Source of the DNA: Georgfuchsia toluolica
GTDB taxonomy: Bacteria > Pseudomonadota > Gammaproteobacteria > Burkholderiales > Rhodocyclaceae
DNA length: 64,000 nt
Assembly: GCF_907163265.1 (NCBI RefSeq)
Contig: NZ_CAJQUM010000001.1
Location: 1,550,001-1,614,000 of the forward strand
Reading direction: 5' to 3'
Shown: one piece after another, positions 54,070 through 61,641 of the stretch
Layout: every line of letters begins with the position of its first letter
Numbering within the stretch: the first letter of the stretch is position 1
Notes under the pieces: generated by a model
Database searches by the model: none
What the model saw: the letters and a program-made list of their open reading frames with translations, nothing else
What the model was told of the DNA's origin: nothing
Position numbers and translations under genes: made by a program

Positions 54070-55227
54070 ATGGCTGCCTTCTCGCCGAAACCCGTGCGCA
54101 GCGTACTCGAACATGTCGTCGGCTTCTCGCGCGCCTTGCACGAAGCCGACCTGACGGTGAATCCCGGCAACCTGCTTGACCTGTGCCAGTGCTTCGCCTT
54201 CATCGACATCGCGCGGCGCGACGATTTTCACGCCGCCGCGCGCGCCACGCTGGTGGCGCGGCGCGAAGACATCCCGCGCTTCGACGCCGTGTTCGCCCGC
54301 TACTGGGAATCGCCCGAGCGCATCTCGATCCGCAAGAAGCGCGCGGGGGAAAACGAGCAGGACGACGAAGATCCGGCTTCCGGCACCAAGCTCATGCTGC
54401 CCGGCGAGGAAGGCGGCGAGGATGGCGGCGAAGCGCAAAAGTCGCTCAAGCTTTCCTACAGCCCCGAAGAAGTCATCGCCATGCGCGATCTGGGCACGCT
54501 CACCGACGCCGACGTCGAACGCGCGCAGCGCCTGATCCGCGAAATCGTCGCCGCGCTCGCCAACAAGCGCGGCCGCCGCCATGTCGCGCGCCGCAGCGGC
54601 CGCGTTCCCGACCTGCGCCGGCTGCTGCGCAGCCGCGCCTTCTACACCGCCGACGGCATTTGCGCCCTGCCCTATCGCACCCGCCGCATCAACAAGACGC
54701 GGCTGGTGCTGCTGTGCGACGTCAGCGGCTCGATGCAGCGCTACAGCAGCTTTCTCATCGAATTCATGTACGCATTGCGGCGCGAACTGTCGGATCTTGA
54801 AGTCGGGGTATTCTCGACCCATCTCACGATGATTACCGATTTGCTCAAGGCGAAGGGCGTGGCGGCTTCATTGAAACAAGTGGCGGACAAGGTGCACGAC
54901 TGGGCCGGCGGCACCAACATCGGCGGCAGTCTGCGCGAGTTCAACGAACAGCACGCGCCGCGCATGCTCAATGGCCATACCGCCGTCATCTTCCTCAGCG
55001 ACGGCTGGGATCGTGGCAACGCGGCCGAGATGCGCGAGGAAATGCAGAAGCTGCGCCAGCACGCGCAGAAAGTCGTGTGGCTCAACCCATTGCTCGGCAC
55101 ACCGGGCTACCAGCCGCTGACCCAGGGCATGCTGAACGCCCTGCCCCACCTCGATTACTTCCTGCCGGCGCACAACCTGCAAAGCCTGTCGCAATTGGCG
55201 AAAACCCTGCGCGCCATCGGCGCGTGA
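54070..55227 (+). CDS. coxE: VWA-domain protein (CoxE-like)
   Basis: The 385-residue protein has a helical N-terminal half with an acidic stretch (EQDDEDPASGTKLML) and a C-terminal von Willebrand A domain with the MIDAS motif DVSGSMQRYSS at about 217. GGTNIGGSL and LSDGWDRGN supply further metal-contact loops. It is the usual partner of the MoxR ATPase in molybdenum hydroxylase maturation. Confidence 0.9.
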   Translation: MAAFSPKPVRSVLEHVVGFSRALHEADLTVNPGNLLDLCQCFAFIDIARRDDFHAAARATLVARREDIPRFDAVFARYWESPERISIRKKRAGENEQDDEDPASGTKLMLPGEEGGEDGGEAQKSLKLSYSPEEVIAMRDLGTLTDADVERAQRLIREIVAALANKRGRRHVARRSGRVPDLRRLLRSRAFYTADGICALPYRTRRINKTRLVLLCDVSGSMQRYSSFLIEFMYALRRELSDLEVGVFSTHLTMITDLLKAKGVAASLKQVADKVHDWAGGTNIGGSLREFNEQHAPRMLNGHTAVIFLSDGWDRGNAAEMREEMQKLRQHAQKVVWLNPLLGTPGYQPLTQGMLNALPHLDYFLPAHNLQSLSQLAKTLRAIGA

Positions 55228-55270
55228 CATGCGTGTGACATAACAGGGAAAATCCCAAGGAGAAATATAA

Positions 55271-55366
55271 ATGTTGATCGATGGCCTCAACCGCAAACCG
55301 TTTCGTCACGAATTCCGCGAACGACCGAGCCAGATCATCCGCATCATGGCGTCAACCGGCGGTTGA
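55271..55366 (+). CDS. Small open reading frame, 31 residues
   Basis: An ATG has a perfect AAGGAG eight bases upstream, which is better than that of the following xdhC gene. The predicted peptide is basic (MLIDGLNRKPFRHEF...) and ends six residues after IIRIMAS. It has no signal peptide or membrane helix. It may be a leader whose translation is coupled to xdhC, or the remains of a gene. I do not recognise it. Confidence 0.4.
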   Translation: MLIDGLNRKPFRHEFRERPSQIIRIMASTGG

Positions 55367-55404
55367 AGCATAATCCGCTTATTGACCGCAACGGAACGGC
55401 ACGC

Positions 55405-56412
55405 ATGGCATCCGAACTCGACGACATTCTCAATCACGCCCAGGACTGGCTGAATGCCGGTCACGGCGTGGCGCTGGCCACCGTGGTGCGCACCTGGGGC
55501 TCATCGCCATGCCCGGTCGGCAACCACCTCGCCGTCAATGCCGCCGGAGACTTCGCCGGCTCCGTCTCCGGCGGCTGCATCGAAGGCGCCGTTATCCAGG
55601 AGGCGCAAGCCGTCATTGCCAGCGGCCAGCCGCGCCTGCTCGAATTCGGCGTCAGCGACGACCGGGCCTGGGAAGTCGGTCTCGCTTGCGGCGGCCGCGT
55701 CCAGGTCTTCGTCGAACGTCTCGGTGCCAGCTTCGCGGCGCTGATGGCAGCACGCGCCGCGAAGCGGCCGGTCGCCACCGTCACCCGCCTGGCCGACGGC
55801 GCGCAGGCCCGCATCGAGGAAAACGCCATCGCCGGCAAGCTCGACGTCGGTGCCGATCTCGCGGCCCAGGTGCGCCAGGGCATTGCCCGTGGCACCAGCG
55901 GCATGCTCGGCGAGGCCGGCACACTGTTCGTGCGCGTCTATGCGCCGCCGCCGCGCGTGCTGATCGTCGGCGCCGTGCACATCACGCAGACGCTTGCGCC
56001 GATGGCGGTGATGGCCGGCTACGGCGTCGTCGTCATCGATCCGCGCCGCGCCTTCGCCAGCGCCGAGCGTTTCCCCGGCGTCGAACTCAGCGACGAATGG
56101 CCGGACGAGGCCATGCAGCGCCTCATGCCCGACAACCAGACCGCCGTCGTCACCCTCACCCATGATCCCAAGCTCGACGATCCGGCGCTGAGCATCGCCT
56201 TGCGCAGCCCGGCCTTCTACATCGGTTCGCTCGGCAGTTCGCGCACCCATGCCAAACGCATCGAGCGCCTGACCGAACTGGGGCTTGCGGATCAGATCAA
56301 GCGCATCCACGCCCCGGTCGGACTCGATCTCGGCGGCCGCTATCCGAGCGAGATCGCCGTTTCCATCCTCGCCCAGATCATCCGCGTGCGCTACAAGGGA
56401 GCGGCGCAGTGA
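55405..56412 (+). CDS. xdhC: XdhC/CoxI-family molybdenum cofactor insertion protein
   Basis: XdhC binds the molybdenum cofactor, protects it during sulfuration and inserts it into the hydroxylase. I chose ATG 55405, giving 335 residues; TTG 55363 is possible. The N-terminal domain shows TWGSSPCPVGNHLAVN and GSVSGGCIEGAVI. The C-terminal Rossmann domain has VLIVGAVHITQTLAP and FYIGSLGSSRTHAKR. The stop overlaps the next start (GTGA). Confidence 0.92.
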   Translation: MASELDDILNHAQDWLNAGHGVALATVVRTWGSSPCPVGNHLAVNAAGDFAGSVSGGCIEGAVIQEAQAVIASGQPRLLEFGVSDDRAWEVGLACGGRVQVFVERLGASFAALMAARAAKRPVATVTRLADGAQARIEENAIAGKLDVGADLAAQVRQGIARGTSGMLGEAGTLFVRVYAPPPRVLIVGAVHITQTLAPMAVMAGYGVVVIDPRRAFASAERFPGVELSDEWPDEAMQRLMPDNQTAVVTLTHDPKLDDPALSIALRSPAFYIGSLGSSRTHAKRIERLTELGLADQIKRIHAPVGLDLGGRYPSEIAVSILAQIIRVRYKGAAQ

Positions 56413-58037
56413 TCTTCGGCGCCTTTCCCTGCGCCGAGGCCGAAGGCGTGCGCCTCGCCCATACCCTCAAGCTGCCGCAGCTGAAGCTGCGCAAGGGCCA
56501 TGTGCTCTCGGCCATCGACGTCGCCGCGCTCGAAGCCGCCGGCATCACCAGCGTGTCCGGCGCCAGGCTCGCCCCCGGCGAGATCGGCGAGGACGACGCC
56601 GCACGCGCCATCGCCGCCCTGCTGGCCACCACCGGCATCGTCGCCCGCCCGCCCTACACCGGGCGCTGCAATCTCTACGCACAGACGCCGGCCGTGCTCT
56701 GCATCGATGCTGAACGCATTGACCGCCTCAACCGCATCACCGAGGCCATCACGCTGGCCACGGCGCCGCAGCATGCCTGTGTACGCAAAAACCAGCGCAT
56801 CGCCACGGTGAAGATCATTCCCTTCGCGGTTGCACCGCAACGTATCGATGCCTGGCGCAAGCTCATCGGCACCGAGCCGCCACTGCGCCTGGCGCCGCTG
56901 CGGGCGTGTCGCGCCGCACTGATCATGAGCGTCTCCTCGGCCACTACCGACCGCATGCTCGATATAGCCGTGGACATCACACGCGACCGTCTCGAAACCC
57001 TCGGCGGTAAATTGGCGCTCGAACTACGCTGCAATCACGACAGCGTCGCCGTGTCGCAGGCGCTGCGGCAGGCGCTGGCAGCGGGATGCGACCTGCTGCT
57101 GGTGCTGGGTGCCACCGTCAGCAAGGACCGCGGCGACGTCGTGCCAACAGCTATCTCCATCAGCGGCGGCGTCATCGAACATTTCGGCATGCCGGTCGAG
57201 CCCGGCAACATGCTGCTCACGGCACGCATCGGCGGCGTGCCGGTGTTGAATCTGCCCGGCTGCGCGCGTTCGCGCAGCCAGAATGGCTTCGACCTGGTGC
57301 TGCAACGCCTGCTCGCCGGCCTGCCTCTGGCCCCGCACGACATCATGGGCCTGGGCGTCGGCGGACTGATGCATCGTGTCAGCGAAGACGAAGCCATCGC
57401 AGCGGAAGAGCCCGCAGCCATCGCGCCGACCCCGCGTTCGCCACGCATTGCCGCACTGGTGCTGGCCGCCGGACGGTCGACTCGCATGGGCGAACACAAC
57501 AAGCTGTTGTGCAACGTAAGTGGCGTGCCCCTGGCGCTGCGCGTCACCAACGCCGCCTGCGCCTCGCACGTCTGCCAGGTCATGGTGGTCACCGGCCATG
57601 AGTCCGAGCGCGTCGAAGCCGCGCTGGCGGGGCGACCGGTTTCCTTCACCCACAACCCCGACTACGCCCAGGGCTTGTCCACCTCGCTACGGCGCGGTCT
57701 GCGCGCACTGCCGGCCGACATCGACGCCGTGATCGTGCTGCTGGCCGACATGCCCGGCATTAGCGCCGGCGACATCGACCGCCTGCTCGACTACTTCGAC
57801 CTGGCGCATCCCTGCATCCTCGTGCCGGAGCACGAAGGCCGGCGCGGCAACCCCGTCGTCTGGCCTCGGCGCTACTTCGGCGAAATGGCCGACCTTTCAG
57901 GCGACACCGGCGCGCGCGGCCTGCTCGAACAGTATGCAAACGATGTCCGCAGCGTGGCCATCGCCAGCCCGGCGATTTTCGCCGACATCGATACGCCGGA
58001 AGCCCTCGCAGCCTATACCGACCAGAAGCAAAAATGA
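56409..58037 (+). CDS. Molybdopterin-binding domain fused to MobA/MocA-like nucleotidyltransferase
   Basis: The 542-residue protein starts at GTG. Residues 1-335 resemble a MoCF-binding (MoeA/CinA-type) domain, with LLLVLGATVSKDRGDVVPTA and NLPGCARSRSQNGFD. Residues 350-535 are a MocA-type NTP transferase: LVLAAGRSTRMGEHNK and LLADMPGISAGDIDRLLDY. MocA attaches CMP to the cofactor to form MCD, the form used by this hydroxylase family. The stop overlaps the next start by ATGA. Confidence 0.87.
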   Translation: MIFGAFPCAEAEGVRLAHTLKLPQLKLRKGHVLSAIDVAALEAAGITSVSGARLAPGEIGEDDAARAIAALLATTGIVARPPYTGRCNLYAQTPAVLCIDAERIDRLNRITEAITLATAPQHACVRKNQRIATVKIIPFAVAPQRIDAWRKLIGTEPPLRLAPLRACRAALIMSVSSATTDRMLDIAVDITRDRLETLGGKLALELRCNHDSVAVSQALRQALAAGCDLLLVLGATVSKDRGDVVPTAISISGGVIEHFGMPVEPGNMLLTARIGGVPVLNLPGCARSRSQNGFDLVLQRLLAGLPLAPHDIMGLGVGGLMHRVSEDEAIAAEEPAAIAPTPRSPRIAALVLAAGRSTRMGEHNKLLCNVSGVPLALRVTNAACASHVCQVMVVTGHESERVEAALAGRPVSFTHNPDYAQGLSTSLRRGLRALPADIDAVIVLLADMPGISAGDIDRLLDYFDLAHPCILVPEHEGRRGNPVVWPRRYFGEMADLSGDTGARGLLEQYANDVRSVAIASPAIFADIDTPEALAAYTDQKQK

Positions 58038-59251
58038 GTTTCGATGCTGCTGCGCTGCGCGCGGAATTTCCGCTGCTTGCTTCCGCCACCATGCCGTTGC
58101 ACTACCTCGACAGCGCCGCTACCAGCCAAATCCACCATGCCGCTCTCGATGCCATGGTGCGCCACGAGACCACCGCGCGTGCCAACGTCATGCGCGGCAC
58201 CTACCGGCTGGCCGAGGCGGCCACCGAAGCCTATGAGACTGCACGCACACAGGCCGCGCGTTTTCTAAACGCCGCAGCGCCCGACGAGATTGTGTTCACA
58301 GCCGGTGCCACCGCCGCGCTCAATCTCGTTGCATATGCTTTCGGTGGCACGCTGAGGCCCGGAGACGAAGTCGTCATCTCGCTGGCCGAACACCACAGCA
58401 ATTTCGTGCCCTGGCAGATGCTGCGCGACCGTGCCGGCATCTGTCTCAAGTTCCTGCCGCTCACGGCCGAAGGTCGCATCGACAGCGCCGCGCTGCCCGC
58501 GCTCGTCACATCACGCTGCCGCCTGATCGCGGTAACGCACTGCTCGAATGTCACGGGTGCGGTCAGCGACGTCGCCGCCATCGTCGCCGCCGCCCGCGCG
58601 GTAGGCGCACGCGTGCTGCTCGATGGCGCCCAACAAGTGCAACACGGCCCCGCGGATGTACAGGCACTCGGTATCGACTTCTACGCTTTCTCCGGCCACA
58701 AATGCTATGGTCCTAACGGCATCGGTGTGCTCTGGGGCCGCGCCGACGCGCTGGATTGTCTGCCGCCCTTCCAGGGCGGCGGCGGCATGGTCGGCGAAGT
58801 CACGCCCGAAGCCACCAGCTTTGCCATGCCACCGTACCGCTTCGAGGCCGGTACGCCACCCATCGCCCAGGCGGTGGGCCTCGGTGCCGCCCTGGACTGG
58901 ATGGTGACCTTGCCGTGGCCGGCAATTCACGTCCACGAGCAGGCCCTGCTGCAACGCCTGTTGGCGGGACTCGCTACGCGGCCCCAAGTGCGCGTTCTCG
59001 GTCCGGCTGACTTGACGGCACGACAGCCCATCGTGGCCTTCAATCTCGCCGGCCTGCATCCGCACGATGTCTGCCAGGTGCTCGACCGCCACGGCGTGGC
59101 GCTACGCGGTGGCCATCATTGTGCCCAGCCCTTGATGCGGCACTTCGGCGTCGACGGCACCAATCGCGCCAGCATCGCGCCCTACAACACCACCTCCGAC
59201 ATCGACGCCCTGCTGGCCGGCCTCGACGATGCCATCGAGGTGCTGGCATGA
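58034..59251 (+). CDS. SufS/CsdA-type cysteine desulfurase
   Basis: It takes sulfur from cysteine using PLP. The 405-residue protein has HCSNVTGAV before the PLP lysine motif FSGHKCYGPNG, and the persulfide-forming cysteine in LRGGHHCAQPL. Overlaps at both ends (ATGA with the preceding MocA gene and with the following SufU-like gene) show tight coupling to molybdenum cofactor genes. In Rhodobacter a NifS-like protein sulfurates Moco bound to XdhC, so this enzyme probably does the same. Confidence 0.92.
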   Translation: MSFDAAALRAEFPLLASATMPLHYLDSAATSQIHHAALDAMVRHETTARANVMRGTYRLAEAATEAYETARTQAARFLNAAAPDEIVFTAGATAALNLVAYAFGGTLRPGDEVVISLAEHHSNFVPWQMLRDRAGICLKFLPLTAEGRIDSAALPALVTSRCRLIAVTHCSNVTGAVSDVAAIVAAARAVGARVLLDGAQQVQHGPADVQALGIDFYAFSGHKCYGPNGIGVLWGRADALDCLPPFQGGGGMVGEVTPEATSFAMPPYRFEAGTPPIAQAVGLGAALDWMVTLPWPAIHVHEQALLQRLLAGLATRPQVRVLGPADLTARQPIVAFNLAGLHPHDVCQVLDRHGVALRGGHHCAQPLMRHFGVDGTNRASIAPYNTTSDIDALLAGLDDAIEVLA

Positions 59252-59673
59252 ACGACGACCTCTATCAGCAAGCCATGAAGGAACTGGCCCGGGCGGCCCA
59301 TGGCAGCGGACGCCTCGCTCATCCCAGCGCCAGCTCGTATCTCGACAACCCGCTCTGCGGCGACCGCATCACGCTCGATCTGCGTGTCGAGAACGACGTG
59401 GTTGTCGAAGTGGCGCACGAAACCAGGGGTTGTCTGATCTGCCGTGCCGCCGCTTCACTGCTCGCGCATGATGCCCCTGGCAAGACATTGGACCAACTGG
59501 CGCGCGTACGCGCCGACCTCGAAGCGCTGCTTGCGGGCCATCCCGCTGCATCTCCACAGTGGCCGGATCTGGCCCTCTTCGCCCCCATACACGCGCACAA
59601 GAGCCGCCACGGCTGCGTGCTTTTGCCATTCCGTGCCCTGAGCCTGGCGACAAACGGCAGCGGCCAGCGTTGA
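59248..59673 (+). CDS. SufU-like sulfur acceptor/scaffold protein
   Basis: The 141-residue protein keeps the zinc and sulfur-transfer residues of SufU: Cys37 and Asp39 in NPLCGDR, Cys62 in RGCLIC and Cys123 in HGCVLLP. Cys65 is an extra cysteine. SufU accepts persulfide from SufS. Its position in a molybdenum hydroxylase operon suggests a sulfur relay for the cofactor rather than general Fe-S assembly. Last gene of the operon. Confidence 0.85.
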   Translation: MNDDLYQQAMKELARAAHGSGRLAHPSASSYLDNPLCGDRITLDLRVENDVVVEVAHETRGCLICRAAASLLAHDAPGKTLDQLARVRADLEALLAGHPAASPQWPDLALFAPIHAHKSRHGCVLLPFRALSLATNGSGQR

Positions 59674-59716
59674 GTCGCCACAGTAGCGCCGGGTTTCCTC
59701 GGCGCGGACTTTCCGC

Positions 59717-60724
59717 CTACTGTTTGCGCAAGGTGTCCGATGGCAGTTCGCCAAACTTCTTCTTGTAGTAGGTGCCGAAGTGACCGAGATGCAGAAAACC
59801 CCATCGTGCAGCGACATCGGCGACAGTCGTCGTCGCGGGCGTGGCCTGCAACAACTCGTTGCGCACGCGTTGCAGGCGTTCGGCGCGAAGATAGGCCATC
59901 GGAGTGGTCTTGCGGAACTCCCGAAAACCCGTGTAAAGCGAACTGGCGCTGACCCCGGCAAAGTCCGCCAGGCTGGCTATCGTCAGCGGTTCCGCCGCAT
60001 GCGCCTTGATGTATTCCTCAACCCGCTTGACGTGGCTCGGGGCGACCGACGGCGCCGGGCGGGTCAGTTCTTCGCTGTAGTTGCTCCACTGTGCATGCAG
60101 CAGCGTCACCACCACCAGATGCTCGATCGATGAGCGCACCAGTTGCGATTTCAGGTAGGACGCGGGACTGTCCAGTTCATTGATCAGGTGGGAAACGAGC
60201 GCCAGAAAGCCGTTGGCATGATGATTCGATATCGCCAGATCAAGCCCGAATCGGACCGGCTCGCGCAAGTCATGCCCGACATGTTGCGCGCAAATACGCT
60301 CCAGCAACGAGCGATCGACTTGCACCATGATCTGATCGCAATTGGCATTGATGGTTTGGTAAAACGGCAGCGTCGGCGAAACGACAGCGGCATGATCCGG
60401 GCTGGCGCACAGCGTCTGGTCGCCACAACTGACATGTGCGGTGCCGACCATCGGCATCATGACAAGCAGGAAAGTTCCGAGGCAGCCCACGTCGATGTTG
60501 ACCGTGGGGCCGTAGCGCAGGCGATTGAGGGAAATCCCGCCCAGTTCAACACGGCTCATCGACGTATCGACCAGACATCGGTCCGGGCCGACGATTTTCA
60601 GGTCATGCGGGCAATAAATCTCCGCCACCCGCTCGCGCGCCTCAATCGCATCGGTAGTCTGAAACAGCAAATGGCGGGCTAGCGGCTCATTGGCATACGG
60701 CGAGTTACGCTGTGCGATATCCAT
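59717..60724 (-). CDS. AraC-family transcriptional regulator
   Basis: I favour ATG 60724, which lies seven bases after AAGGAG, over ATG 60730; this gives 335 residues. An AraC-binding-like N-terminal domain (to about 220) is followed by two helix-turn-helix motifs (LTIASLADFAGVSASSLYTG and VADVAARWGFLHLGHFGTYY). It is convergent with the cox-like operon and probably controls one of the two hydroxylase operons. Confidence 0.87.
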   Translation of the reverse strand: MDIAQRNSPYANEPLARHLLFQTTDAIEARERVAEIYCPHDLKIVGPDRCLVDTSMSRVELGGISLNRLRYGPTVNIDVGCLGTFLLVMMPMVGTAHVSCGDQTLCASPDHAAVVSPTLPFYQTINANCDQIMVQVDRSLLERICAQHVGHDLREPVRFGLDLAISNHHANGFLALVSHLINELDSPASYLKSQLVRSSIEHLVVVTLLHAQWSNYSEELTRPAPSVAPSHVKRVEEYIKAHAAEPLTIASLADFAGVSASSLYTGFREFRKTTPMAYLRAERLQRVRNELLQATPATTTVADVAARWGFLHLGHFGTYYKKKFGELPSDTLRKQ

Positions 60725-60783
60725 ATCCATTCTCCTTCCGCCTTCGGAATCTGCGCAGAACGGCGATGCATTCTCCCACAAGC

Positions 60784-61338
60784 TCAGAACTTCCCGCGCA
60801 GCATCCCCAGGAACTTCATGAACATGGATTTCAGTTTTCCCAGCACGCCTGCCGAGACCGTTGCAGCTTCCGCCCCGCCGCGCTGACTTTCGAGTTCCTG
60901 AACGCGGGTGCGCATCGAAGCAATAAATTGATCGTTGATGCCATCGGCGAACTTTTGCATGACGCCACCGGGAAACTTGCCGAGCTTGCCGACGATATTC
61001 ACATGCGACGTGTAGGTGATTTCGGTACGCTGTTCTTCGAGGCTCTGCAGCGCCAGGGTGCACTCCGCACTCACCTTGCTGCTGCCGTCCTTGCCGTTTC
61101 CCTGTATGGTGTAGGCGGCGTATTCCGGCCGACGCTCTTCCTTGGTTTCGACCCGCACATCGAAACCAACCTTGATCGGGCCGACCTTGACGCCCACCGA
61201 AGCATTGTATTTGCCTGGCTCTACCACCTCGACGGTGTGGCAGCCCGGCAAACAGTTGCCGACTTCCTGCGGCTCGTTCAGGAAAGCCCACGCGCGCTGC
61301 AATGGCGCGTCGAGAACGAATGTGCGCTCGATATACAT
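60784..61338 (-). CDS. CoxG-like SRPBCC protein
   Basis: The start at ATG 61338 follows GAGGAG and gives 184 residues. The sequence matches CoxG: MYIERTFVLDAPLQRAWAFL, then GCHTVEVVEPGKYNASVGVK and LGKFPGGVMQKFADG, ending in a basic amphipathic tail (LGKLKSMFMKFLGMLRGKF) that could touch the membrane. It lies downstream of the second molybdenum hydroxylase large subunit and may act on that enzyme, while the first enzyme has its own fused CoxG domain. Confidence 0.82.
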   Translation of the reverse strand: MYIERTFVLDAPLQRAWAFLNEPQEVGNCLPGCHTVEVVEPGKYNASVGVKVGPIKVGFDVRVETKEERRPEYAAYTIQGNGKDGSSKVSAECTLALQSLEEQRTEITYTSHVNIVGKLGKFPGGVMQKFADGINDQFIASMRTRVQELESQRGGAEAATVSAGVLGKLKSMFMKFLGMLRGKF

Positions 61339-61641
61339 CCAGAATTCTCCTCGATCAAAGCGGTAACTTATTGGATGGTTCCCGGCAAAAGAACACATTC
61401 CCAGCTACCATCTTAGTACCTGTCGGATTGATTTCTTGATTGTTAGAGCGGAATTATCTGCCCCGGAGCGCAACGAATATCGGCGCCCCGGCCCCGCCCG
61501 GCGGTTTGACCCGGTATTGCCGCCAGCAGGCGAAGCCGGAATGCTGCCCAATTCACCGGCGCTGTCGGCAGCGATGAAGCGGATCGATTTTGACTATCCG
61601 AACCGCGTCTCCATTTCAGGAATATCCGGCCGGCTTTCTCC
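61339..61641. other. Gap between the second hydroxylase gene and the CoxG-like gene
   Basis: No gene is supported in these 303 bp. The frames present have no ribosome binding site and no recognisable sequence. It may hold a promoter for the CoxG-like and AraC genes. Confidence 0.4.

Noticed and set aside
59717-61291. A single 524-residue minus-strand protein fusing CoxG-like sequence to an AraC regulator
   Set aside because: The first part is an out-of-frame reading of the CoxG-like gene; each gene has its own ribosome binding site and start.
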